Source: Collinsella aerofaciens (GTDB taxonomy: Bacteria; Actinomycetota; Coriobacteriia; Coriobacteriales; Coriobacteriaceae). From it: DNA of 64,000 bases. Both the position numbers and the translations under genes were made by a program. Of this stretch, positions 9,595 through 18,100 are shown piece after piece; positions within the stretch are counted from its first letter, which is position 1; each line of letters starts with the position of its first letter. Under the pieces are notes generated by a model. That model was not told the origin of the DNA. It saw only the letters and a program-made list of their open reading frames with translations, and searched no databases. The DNA is taken from the NCBI RefSeq assembly GCF_005844325.1, contig NZ_SPFY01000001.1, forward strand, positions 108,701-172,700, written 5' to 3'.

Positions 9595-9960
9595 CTATTT
9601 GCGGAGGTTCCAGTATTGTTCACGCTTTCGTTTGGCGTCCTGCTTTCGGCGCTCCTGCTTGGCGCAGGCGGGGCAATATTTGGCGCGATTGGAGGAAGAA
9701 TAGACCGGCTTACCGCAGACGGCGCAGCGCTTCCCCGGCCTTTCCCGCATCACGTCGGCCAGCAGCTCATGGTCGGCGGGAAGTACCGCGTTTCGGAACC
9801 AGTTGCACAGCAGCGAGTAGGAAATACCCTGTACGCAGGCGCAAGGCTCTCCATCATCCAGAGCAAGGCAGTTGCCGTGATCGTAATTACAGCAGAGCTT
9901 CCGAATGAGCTTCTTGGCGCGGCGGAGCTGCTTGTGATCCATACGCGGCGCATCAGCCAT
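9595..9960 (-). CDS. Cysteine-rich VLP domain protein
   Basis: A 121-residue protein beginning MADAPRMDHKQLRRAKKL. It has Cys pairs in three clusters: CCNYDHGNCLALDDGEPC, CACVQG, and a C-terminal CAVCGKPV...YCPACAKQ zinc-knuckle followed by a Lys/Arg-rich tail. This pattern is the 'cysteine-rich VLP' family of CTn elements. The ATG at 9960 overlaps the end of topB by 8 bases. Zinc binding and nucleic-acid contact are inferred from the knuckle and basic tail. No function is known. Confidence 0.8.
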   Translation of the reverse strand: MADAPRMDHKQLRRAKKLIRKLCCNYDHGNCLALDDGEPCACVQGISYSLLCNWFRNAVLPADHELLADVMRERPGKRCAVCGKPVYSSSNRAKYCPACAKQERRKQDAKRKREQYWNLRK

Positions 9961-11995
9961 TGTCGAACACCATCTTATAGCCCGTGCGCTGTCCATCGTC
10001 CTCCAGAAGAACACTGGCATCATAGGTTTTCCCGGTTTTTTCCGAGTAGCAGCCTTTCAGCGGGGCGCGGCCATTTTTCAAAAGCGCAGCGGCAAGGGAT
10101 TTTGTCAGCACCTTTTTCTTGGCTGTGAAAAAGCGGCTGTTTTTCCAGAGAACAAAGGAACAGGCACGGTTCTCACAGAAAAAGCCTTTCGGTGATTCCG
10201 TCACCTCGGCTCCGCAGCGGGGACACTTGCCGACTACCTCACGCCCGGAGGGGAACAGGACTTCCGTACCGGGGATGGGTTTGTAGGTCTGCACCAGCTC
10301 ATGTAGCATGGCGGCGATCCCATCCATGAAGCTGTCCGGGGCGATTTCGCCGCGCTCAATCTCTTTCAGGCGGTGTTCCCATTCAGCGGTGAGCTGCGGA
10401 GACTGGAGCTGTTCGGGCAGAACGGTGATAAGCGCCGTGCCGGTAGAGGTGGGCAGCAGATTTGTGATCTTTTTGGACTTCCTGCGCTCCACAAAACCGG
10501 AGGACACCAGCTTTTCAATGATACCGGAACGGGTCGCCGGGGTGCCAATGCCCTTGCGCTCGGCATCATCAGGCATATCCTCCTTGCCCGCGTTCTCCAT
10601 TGCAGCCAGCAGCGTATCCTCGGTGAAGTGCTTGGGCGGCGTGGTTTTTCCGGTCTTGACCGATGCGGCAGATACGGAAAGCGTCTGATTCTCCGTTACC
10701 ACCGGCAGCGCAGGCGCTGCCTCTACCTGCTCCTGCTCATAGCGCTTCCAGCCGGGAGTAAGAACGGTTTTGCCCTTGGCGGTGAAGCTCTGACCGGCAC
10801 AGTCCACCGTAATGACCGTTTCTGCGTAGCGATGTGGTTCATCCACCGCACGAAGCAAGCCCCTTGCCGCCAGCTTCAGCACCTCGCGTTCGCCCAGCGG
10901 CAGAGAGGCCATATCTACCTTTTCCGCGCTGATGGTGGGAACAATGGCGTGGTGATCGGTGACTTTTTTACTGCTGCATACCTGCTTGGCGCAGATGGTC
11001 GGAGGCTTCTCCATGCCGCAGACAGCGGCAGCGGCAGCGACAAGGCCGGGGACGCTGCCCTCCATATCGTCGGTCAGGAAGCGGCTGTCGGTGCGCGGGT
11101 AGGTACAGAGCTTCTTTTCATAGAGCGCTTGGAGATAGTCGAGGGTCTGCTGAGAGGTGTAGCCGAGAACGCGGTTGGCGTCGCGCTGGAGGGAGGTCAA
11201 ATCGTAGAGCGCGGGCGCTTTCTCAGACTTTTCCTTGCGCTCCACGCTTTTGACGGTTACTGCCTTGCCCTTGCAGGCGTTGGCGATGGCGTCGGCGTCC
11301 TTCCTGTCCTTCATTCGGCCTGTCGTGGCGGGAAAGCCGCAATCGAGCTGGACGGTGTAGAACGGTTCTGCCGCAAATGCGGAGATCTCCGCCTCGCGCT
11401 GTACCAGCAGCGCCAGCGTGGGCGACATGACGCGCCCGATGTTCAATGTGCGGCCATACGTCAGGGAGAAATACCGCGTGGCGTTGATACCAACCAGCCA
11501 ATCAGCCTTGGCGCGGCACAGGGCAGATTGATGCAGGCCGTCATAGTCGCGCCCAGATTTAAGCTGCTGGAAGCCGCTGCGGATGGCATCATCCTCCATG
11601 GAGGAAATCCAAAGCCGCAGAATCGGCTTGGAGCATCCCGCAAGGCAGTAAACCGTGCGGAAGATCAGCTCACCCTCGCGCCCAGCGTCGCAGGCGTTGA
11701 CCACCTCTGCCACATCCTCCCGGCGCATCAGCTCCCGCAGAATGTCAAACTGCTTCTGCTTTTCAGAGCGGACGATGAAGCGGAACGAGGTAGGAATGAT
11801 GGGCAGCGCCGCCAGCGTCCATTTGGCATCATCGGCATTGTAAATGGCGGCATCGGCCAGCTCTGCCAGATGCCCGAAGCACCACGACACGATATACCCT
11901 CTGCCCTCCAGATACCCATCATGCCGGGATTTTGCACCCAGCACGGCGGAGATGCTCTGCGCCACGGAGGGTTTTTCGGCGATCACAAGGCGCAT
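9953..11995 (-). CDS. topB: DNA topoisomerase III (type IA), ICE-borne
   Basis: 680 residues. It starts MRLVIAEKPSVAQSISAVLG, the Toprim motif of type IA topoisomerases, with acidic residues following (NACDAGREGELIF). The active-site segment TYPRTDSRFL holds the catalytic tyrosine near residue 300. The C-terminus has a four-Cys zinc finger (CPRCGAEV...CENRACSF). It relaxes or decatenates DNA and is a standard CTn gene, presumably resolving strands during conjugative replication. Its start overlaps the small upstream gene by 13 bases, and it is itself overlapped by the VLP gene. Confidence 0.95.
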   Translation of the reverse strand: MRLVIAEKPSVAQSISAVLGAKSRHDGYLEGRGYIVSWCFGHLAELADAAIYNADDAKWTLAALPIIPTSFRFIVRSEKQKQFDILRELMRREDVAEVVNACDAGREGELIFRTVYCLAGCSKPILRLWISSMEDDAIRSGFQQLKSGRDYDGLHQSALCRAKADWLVGINATRYFSLTYGRTLNIGRVMSPTLALLVQREAEISAFAAEPFYTVQLDCGFPATTGRMKDRKDADAIANACKGKAVTVKSVERKEKSEKAPALYDLTSLQRDANRVLGYTSQQTLDYLQALYEKKLCTYPRTDSRFLTDDMEGSVPGLVAAAAAVCGMEKPPTICAKQVCSSKKVTDHHAIVPTISAEKVDMASLPLGEREVLKLAARGLLRAVDEPHRYAETVITVDCAGQSFTAKGKTVLTPGWKRYEQEQVEAAPALPVVTENQTLSVSAASVKTGKTTPPKHFTEDTLLAAMENAGKEDMPDDAERKGIGTPATRSGIIEKLVSSGFVERRKSKKITNLLPTSTGTALITVLPEQLQSPQLTAEWEHRLKEIERGEIAPDSFMDGIAAMLHELVQTYKPIPGTEVLFPSGREVVGKCPRCGAEVTESPKGFFCENRACSFVLWKNSRFFTAKKKVLTKSLAAALLKNGRAPLKGCYSEKTGKTYDASVLLEDDGQRTGYKMVFDNG

Positions 11996-12171
11996 GGCGC
12001 AGCCTCCATTCTCTTTACGTCACGGTAGCAGGGGCGAACGCAGCTCTGTCCGAAGCGCTTGCAGCCATAGCAGAAGTGTTCCTTGGCAGCGGCGGGAGGG
12101 CTGTCCTCCCGTGCTGCTTTCGGCTTCTGCATCATCAGGCGTTCCAGCGGATTATTGGTGAAGTATCTCAT
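11983..12171 (-). CDS. Small Cys-containing ICE protein
   Basis: 62 residues starting MRYFTNNPLERLMMQKPK and containing HFCYGCKRFGQSC and CYRD, a possible small zinc knuckle. The start overlaps the stop of the DUF4366 gene (4-base overlap) and the end runs into topB, the packing expected of a genuine operon member. Equivalent small ORFs are found before topB in related elements, as far as I recall. No function can be given. Confidence 0.65.
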   Translation of the reverse strand: MRYFTNNPLERLMMQKPKAAREDSPPAAAKEHFCYGCKRFGQSCVRPCYRDVKRMEAAPCAL

Positions 12172-13202
12172 GTGTCCGTATCCTCCGTAGTATCCTGTTC
12201 CGGTTCGCCCTCATACGGCTCAAACTCGTATTCGTCCTCGTCCTCGCCGTAGTCATAATCGTCCAGATCGGCGCTGCCCTTGGTTTGCGGCTTGGCCTTT
12301 TTCTGCTTGAAGATGTAGAACGCTGCACCGCCGCCCAGCGCGACGATCAGCAGAACGACAAGGATGCCGCCCACGCCGCTCTTTTTCTCCGGTTCCTCGG
12401 CGGCGGGTTCTGTCGGCTCAGCGGGGACTTCTATCTTTGCCTCCTTGCCCACGCACTCGGTCATGTTGACCGCACAGACGGGGCAGGATGTATTGACGGC
12501 ACCGGCCACGCATTTTGTGGTGCAGGAGCAAGTGGCGGGCGTTTCTTCCTCGCCGGTCAGCGCCATCAGGTCGGCCTCATCCACCTGATTCAAGAAGTGG
12601 ACGGTTTCTTCGCCCTCATCGTCACGGTCAATAATCAGGTAAAACACATTGCCGTTCTTGCTTTCCAGCGTAATGAACTGTTTTCCAGCCTTGGTGCTGG
12701 TGCCAATATCGTCGATCAGCGTCAGATTGCCGTCCGGTGTCAGCGCGTCGCTGCCGCCCGTCATGCTGCCGACAAGGAGCTGCCAGAGGTCGGCCAGCTC
12801 TTTTTCATCAAACGGAAGCGTAATGCCGCCGATACTCACGGTACTGTCGGCGGCGTCGGTGACGGTCAGATAGCTGCCGTACACATAGCCCACACGGGCA
12901 GGTAGCAGGATTTTTACCCAATCGCCGTCCCTGCCAATCACATCGACCACCGTGCCGTTGGGGAGCTGCGTAAACGCGGTGTTGTCCAGTCCCGCGCCGG
13001 TGCGGACGTTCAGGTTGCCGCCGTTGGTCGTGACCGTGCCGATCTGTTTTGTTTCCTGCGTGCCTGCGGCGCTGCTTTCGACGGCAGGCAGCGTATCATC
13101 GGGATAGTCGCCGCTGCTGGCAAAAGCGGAAACGGGGAGAATCCCGATACACAAGAGCATCAGCAGCAGACTGATAAAAATGCGCGGTGTGTTCTTAGTC
13201 AT
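12168..13202 (-). CDS. Secreted/membrane DUF4366 protein with SH3-like domain
   Basis: 344 residues. Residues 1-28 are a signal peptide (IFISLLLMLLCIGILPVSAFA). An SH3b-like domain follows (GGNLNVRTGAGLDNTAF, about 62-115). DUF4366 occupies the middle, with a Cys-rich CSCTTKC...CPVC segment near 230-250. A transmembrane helix lies near 285-307 (GGILVVLLIVALGGGAAFYIF), then a very acidic cytoplasmic tail. The topology is outside-facing with a C-terminal anchor. The partner NlpC/P60 and DUF4315 genes lie just upstream, so a cell-wall-associated part of the conjugation apparatus is inferred. Confidence 0.85.
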   Translation of the reverse strand: MTKNTPRIFISLLLMLLCIGILPVSAFASSGDYPDDTLPAVESSAAGTQETKQIGTVTTNGGNLNVRTGAGLDNTAFTQLPNGTVVDVIGRDGDWVKILLPARVGYVYGSYLTVTDAADSTVSIGGITLPFDEKELADLWQLLVGSMTGGSDALTPDGNLTLIDDIGTSTKAGKQFITLESKNGNVFYLIIDRDDEGEETVHFLNQVDEADLMALTGEEETPATCSCTTKCVAGAVNTSCPVCAVNMTECVGKEAKIEVPAEPTEPAAEEPEKKSGVGGILVVLLIVALGGGAAFYIFKQKKAKPQTKGSADLDDYDYGEDEDEYEFEPYEGEPEQDTTEDTDT

Positions 13203-13443
13203 GGTTCAACGCCTCCTTTTCCAAAGTGGCCGGTGCAGGCGCGGCCTGCATACGGCGGAACAGCTCGGCAAACTGCTCCATCGTCATGCCGTTCTCACGC
13301 ACCATGCCGATGATGTCGGTGTCCTCCAGCTCACGAATCTGCTTTTCCAGCTCGCGGTTGCGGCCTTGCAGATCAGAGATTTTGCCTTTGTTCTTCTCCA
13401 GCTCTCCACGGAGCTTCATAATTTTCGGGTTCATATCGTTCAC
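13195..13443 (-). CDS. DUF4315 family protein
   Basis: 82 residues starting MNDMNPKIMKLRGELEKNKG. It is a charged heptad-like helix (coiled coil) followed by DIIGMVRENGMTMEQFAELF. This is the DUF4315 family found in CTn operons between the NlpC/P60 and DUF4366 genes, as here. It overlaps the DUF4366 start by 8 bases. Likely cytoplasmic and structural; the function is unknown. Confidence 0.85.
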   Translation of the reverse strand: MNDMNPKIMKLRGELEKNKGKISDLQGRNRELEKQIRELEDTDIIGMVRENGMTMEQFAELFRRMQAAPAPATLEKEALNHD

Positions 13444-13449
13444 TCTCCT

Positions 13450-15159
13450 TTACGGCAAGCGCCCATAACGGTAGAAATGGGACTGCCAATAGCTTGAATT
13501 TAAGTTTGTATAAGAGATCGGATCGCCGCAGTGGATCATCATATTGTTGCCAACATAGATACCCACATGGCTGACACCGGGGGTATCATACGTTCCGGTG
13601 AAAAACACCAGATCGCCCGGCTTGACGTTAGCAGAGGATACAGGCGTACAGATATTGCAAAGTCCCTGCGCGCCCAGTCTGCCCACATCCCAACCGGAAT
13701 GATTGATGACCCAACTGACGAAGCCCGAACAGTCAAACGAGGTGGAGGGACTGCTGCCGCCCCAAACGTAGGGGTAGCCGAGATACTTTTCCGCTTCCTT
13801 GATGATGGCGGCAAATACCTCATCGTCCAGCGCCTCCGGGGGAATGTCGTAGTCGGTATAGCTGCCCTCCACATACTTGCCGATGTAGCCTGAACCGGGG
13901 AACAGGTCGGGACGGTTGCCGAGGGTGGCCATATAGGTGGCGTACATTCCGAGCTGTTCTTCGCTCATAATGTAGACGGGAACATGAGAGAGATTGAAGT
14001 TTTCCAGCGTGACCGTGCAGATGTAGTAGTCATACGGCACCTGATAGGTGTCCGTATGGGTGTTGCCGTCCGCGTCCGTCCATGTGTCGGTTTCTGTGCG
14101 GTAGCGGGTTTCCACCACCACATCCTCGGTCAAAATGTACTGGCGGTCAAAGAGCATCTGGAGCGTACCCTGCACCTCATCCAGCGTCCATTCCCCTTGA
14201 TGCAGCGCCGTAATCATGGAAATGAGTACATAGGGGTCATGCTCGATGGTGTCCAGATCAAAGTGGTACTCATCGTAGTCATGGGTGCTTTCGTAGGTGT
14301 CGAGGTAGCGCTGAAGCTCTGCTTCCATCACGCAATACTGCGCTTCCGCGCCCAGCATATCGGCGTCCTGCGACGGATAGGTACTGGCCGCGATCCCGGA
14401 GCCGACGCCATCCATCATCACCGAGCAGGAGGACAGGCCGTTGAGCAGAAATGCCAGCATCAGCAGAATTGCGGCGGCAATGGCAAAGCCGCGCCGGTGT
14501 TCCCACACATATTTGCCCGCTTTCTCAGCCTTTTCAGCGGCTTTTTTCGCGGCCTTGGCGGTATTCTCTGCCGCCTTTGCCGTAGTCTGCGCCGCCTGAT
14601 TGTGCTTGGCAGCGGCATACTGCTTCTTAATTGCCTGCTTCTGCTGCCATTTGGAAACGGGATTGCTGGTGGGGCTGTCGATCTCTGCTTTCTTCTGGAG
14701 CGCGTCAAGATTGGCTCGTTCCAGCTTTTTCTCTGCACGGATGGCAGCACGATAAGGCTTGAGCTGATGGGCGCGGTGGGCAGACTGCACCAGCCGCCCG
14801 CCGCTCTCCACGGCTTGCTCTACCTTGTGCGCGGCCTCTACGCCTACATTGTCATCCTCGCTCTGCCGCACCTCCCGGTGAACCTGAGAGAGAACAAAGC
14901 TGGCGGGGGCATCCTGCACGGCATGGGTCAGCTTTGAGGGCGGCTTTTTCTTGTCCACCTCCTCAAATCGGAGCTGCGTTTTGACCTTGCCGGTGGCAGG
15001 ATCAAAGCCGCGTTCCTTTTTGACCACGGTTTTCTTGGGGATTTTCGCCTGCGCCTTATCCGCCTTGGCCTCCGCTTTTTTCACCCGCTTGATGGGCTTT
15101 TCCAGCTTCGGCTCGGCAAGATCGGCGTCGGAAAACTGCAAACGCGGTTCTCTTTTCAT
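13450..15159 (-). CDS. CD1108-type NlpC/P60 cell-wall hydrolase of the conjugation apparatus
   Basis: 569 residues. The N-terminal ~220 residues are Lys/Ala-rich and cytoplasmic. One transmembrane helix follows (FAIAAAILLMLAFLLNGL, near 228-246), then an extracellular region ending in an NlpC/P60 peptidase. The catalytic Cys is in SFDCSGFVSWVIN and the His in VSHVGIYVG, with a final polar residue in MIHCGDP. It corresponds to the CD1108 family and to VirB1/PrgK-like muramidases that open the peptidoglycan for DNA transfer. The start overlaps the virB4 stop (ATGA). Confidence 0.9.
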   Translation of the reverse strand: MKREPRLQFSDADLAEPKLEKPIKRVKKAEAKADKAQAKIPKKTVVKKERGFDPATGKVKTQLRFEEVDKKKPPSKLTHAVQDAPASFVLSQVHREVRQSEDDNVGVEAAHKVEQAVESGGRLVQSAHRAHQLKPYRAAIRAEKKLERANLDALQKKAEIDSPTSNPVSKWQQKQAIKKQYAAAKHNQAAQTTAKAAENTAKAAKKAAEKAEKAGKYVWEHRRGFAIAAAILLMLAFLLNGLSSCSVMMDGVGSGIAASTYPSQDADMLGAEAQYCVMEAELQRYLDTYESTHDYDEYHFDLDTIEHDPYVLISMITALHQGEWTLDEVQGTLQMLFDRQYILTEDVVVETRYRTETDTWTDADGNTHTDTYQVPYDYYICTVTLENFNLSHVPVYIMSEEQLGMYATYMATLGNRPDLFPGSGYIGKYVEGSYTDYDIPPEALDDEVFAAIIKEAEKYLGYPYVWGGSSPSTSFDCSGFVSWVINHSGWDVGRLGAQGLCNICTPVSSANVKPGDLVFFTGTYDTPGVSHVGIYVGNNMMIHCGDPISYTNLNSSYWQSHFYRYGRLP

Positions 15160-18100
15160 GCCGACGCCACCTCTTGCGGTTTGGTGGTCATGACGCGGTA
15201 CAGTTCGGTGTCCTTCGGGAAGTGGTCAATGAAGGGCAGGATCGTGTTGCCGTAGAACAGCAGCCCCTCGCCCTCGCCGGAGTGGGTCACATAAGAAAGC
15301 TGATGCGGCGAAATGTTGAGCTGCTTTGCGAGAATCTGCCGGTCGCCAGCGGCCTGATTGAGCATATAGATGAAATCGCTGTTCTCAAAAATGTTCTCAA
15401 CCTCGCGGCTGGATAACAGGTCGTAGGGTAGGGTAAAGGCGCCTTGCCGCCGTTGGCGGTAGGTTTCCTACACCCTCCCTCGGAACCGGACTTACTCCTC
15501 TCGAAGTATCCGGCTCCCCATTAGTAATTAACGTATTGATTAGTGTCTGTGTATTCTTTCATGGCACTTGCTACAAACAACAAGCGTTTTCCGCCGCTTC
15601 TTTTTCATCACGGTTTCCCAATCAGAATTACCCAATTCGTTTAAGTTCCGTATAACGTGAACCTCATACAAATCGGCTTCTTTACACCCACATAGTTCAC
15701 AAACTCTGGCATTGAGCCGTTGTCTAATAGTGGTTTTCCAGCTGAATTTCTTTCTCTGATAAATGATGTCACTCGCTTCGTCACGCTTACAATCTGCGAT
15801 TTTAACAGGGCGAACACGTTTTGTTCCTGCTTTAGTTTCATAAGGGACAGACCATGTTTTCCCGTCTTTATACTGGCGAATGATTTTGCGGATACTGGTT
15901 TTGTGCTTATTAGCAATCGTCTTTAAGCAACTGTACTCCATAAGATAGCAGAAGTAGTCCAGCGTGTGATAATCACAAGCCAGATTGTAATAGTTGCATA
16001 ATCCTCTTGCTTCGGCATTGTACTGTTCCACAATCTCATAATCCGCAAGGTTGAGAAGTCCGGCTCGGTGTATCGGCTGAAACTCCCCGTTTTCCTTTTG
16101 GCGAATGACTTTCTTTGCAAACATGAATTTCTCAATCTTTTCCGTATGGGGAACAGACAGGGCAACTTTCATGTGCAGGGTACGGGATTTTCTCCACGTT
16201 CCGTTTTTCATTCTGTGACCTTTGACTTCCTGATTTCTGCGGACGCAAATATCATATCCAATGAAACGGACTTTTTCGGAGCTGTGCGTTATCAGCGTCT
16301 TTTCCTCGCTTAGAGTTAATTTCAGCTCTGTGCTTAGAAATTCAGCGATTTCGGCTTTCAAGTCCTCACATTCCGCTTTTGTGCCGCACACACCTGCCAG
16401 CCAATCGTCCGCATAACGGACAAAAGTGAACTTCTTGTTGTCGGCAGGTTTGCAGGGCAGATTTCTCATAGCTTTCTTCTGTGCCCTATGCTGGTCAATC
16501 AGTTCTTGTCTTGCCGCTTCATCAGCGGTATGGTCAATCCAATAAGACAGTCTTTTTAATTCTTTGCTTGCCGCATGATATTCCGGTGTCTGATATGCAG
16601 ACTTCGGCTTATCAAAGCGTTCTGCGATTTCCCGAAACTTCTTGTCCAGCTCATTCAGATAGATATTTGCAAGTATTGGAGAACAGATACCACCCTGCGG
16701 GGAACCGCTGTAAGTGGCGTTGTATTTCCAATTCTCGATATACCCAGCTTTCAAAAACTGGCGAATGATGTTCAGAAAACGACTGTCCTTGATTTTCCTG
16801 CTCAAAATCTCAATCAATTTTTCGTGATTGATGTTATCAAAACAACCTTGTATATCGCCCTCGATAAACCAGACCACGCCTGTGAAGTCAGAAGAAATCT
16901 GACGGAGTGCGGTATGACAGCTTTTACCCGGTCTGAAACCGTGGGAGCGGCTGTCAAAGACAGGTTCATAGATAGCTTCTAAAATCATTCTGACAACTTC
17001 TTGCAGGAGCTTGTCACGGAAAGACGGGATACCCAGCGGACGGAGCTTTCCGTTTTTCTTTGGAATATACTCACGCCTTACAGGATTGGCTTTGTAGGTT
17101 CCGTCCTTTAGTGACTGGATTAACTCTTTTACATAGAAGTCACTGAAACCGTCTGCGGTATCGTTGTCGATACCCTGTGTTGTTGCACCTTTGTTTGCAT
17201 AAAGTTTCTGATAGGCGGCGTAGTAAATATCTTCACGAAGTAAGTATCTGTAAAGTCTTGTGAATACGCCGTCTTTGTGTTCGCTGGAACACTTTTCAAT
17301 ACGCTCTAAAATTTCAGATGTTGGTTTCATTGAGGTTTCTCCTCCCTTTCATTCTTACATTTTAGATGTTACTAACTGGCTCCCTTCGCCATGTAAGGGT
17401 CGTTATCCCTCTCGGACTACTATGGAGCCTCCGTTACCATATCCGGCAAATGAGCCAGACTTAGGCAATCCCCAGTTAGCACTGTGCATAGGTTAGTGAA
17501 GATTGTCGGATATGCTTTCGGTTCGTTGTGACGTGTTCTCACGCCTGTTTCATAACGTGTTGGCAGTTGTCCCGCCGTGAAAGATGACGTGACAGCGTTA
17601 TGACATGGGTTTCAGGACTTTTCCCACACCTACAAAAAACAGGAACTGGAACCTTACATTCGATAAACCCAATCTTATCCTCATATCTTCTTAACATTAG
17701 GAAACAGTCGCACCTAAGTCCTTTGGTGACTATTCCTTTTTCTGCCATGCGCTGTTCCCGTAAAGGATTTCTCCTTAGTCGGTAAGGCAGATTGTTTCGC
17801 ACACTGCCGTGTGCGGCAGTACCTTAGACTGCTTTGCACAGCGCCCTATCTGGGCGCACTTTGACATTTTGCGTGATGCCGGTGGGGATTCCGCCCCATT
17901 TGCGATAGCGCTTCCAAATCTCGACGCTGTACGAGGCCGTCTGTTCCTCCTTTAAGAGAAGATGGAATTCATCAAGATAATAGCGGGTCGTTTTATGGGC
18001 GGCGCGGTTGATGGTCACACGGTTCCAGACCTGATCCTGCACCACCAGCATCCCAATTTTCTTGAGCTGCTTGCCCAGCTCCTTGATGTCGTAGCAGACG

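Noticed and set aside
9420..9623. 67-codon minus-strand frame in the VLP/ArdC gap
   Set aside because: It overlaps two hairpins and both neighbouring genes and has no protein-like character.
10373..12028. Long plus-strand frame antisense to topB
   Set aside because: Shadow of the GC-rich topB codons; no ribosome site or recognisable protein. The same applies to long antisense frames over the core operon (for example 47068-49197, 54400-55893, 59339-61000).
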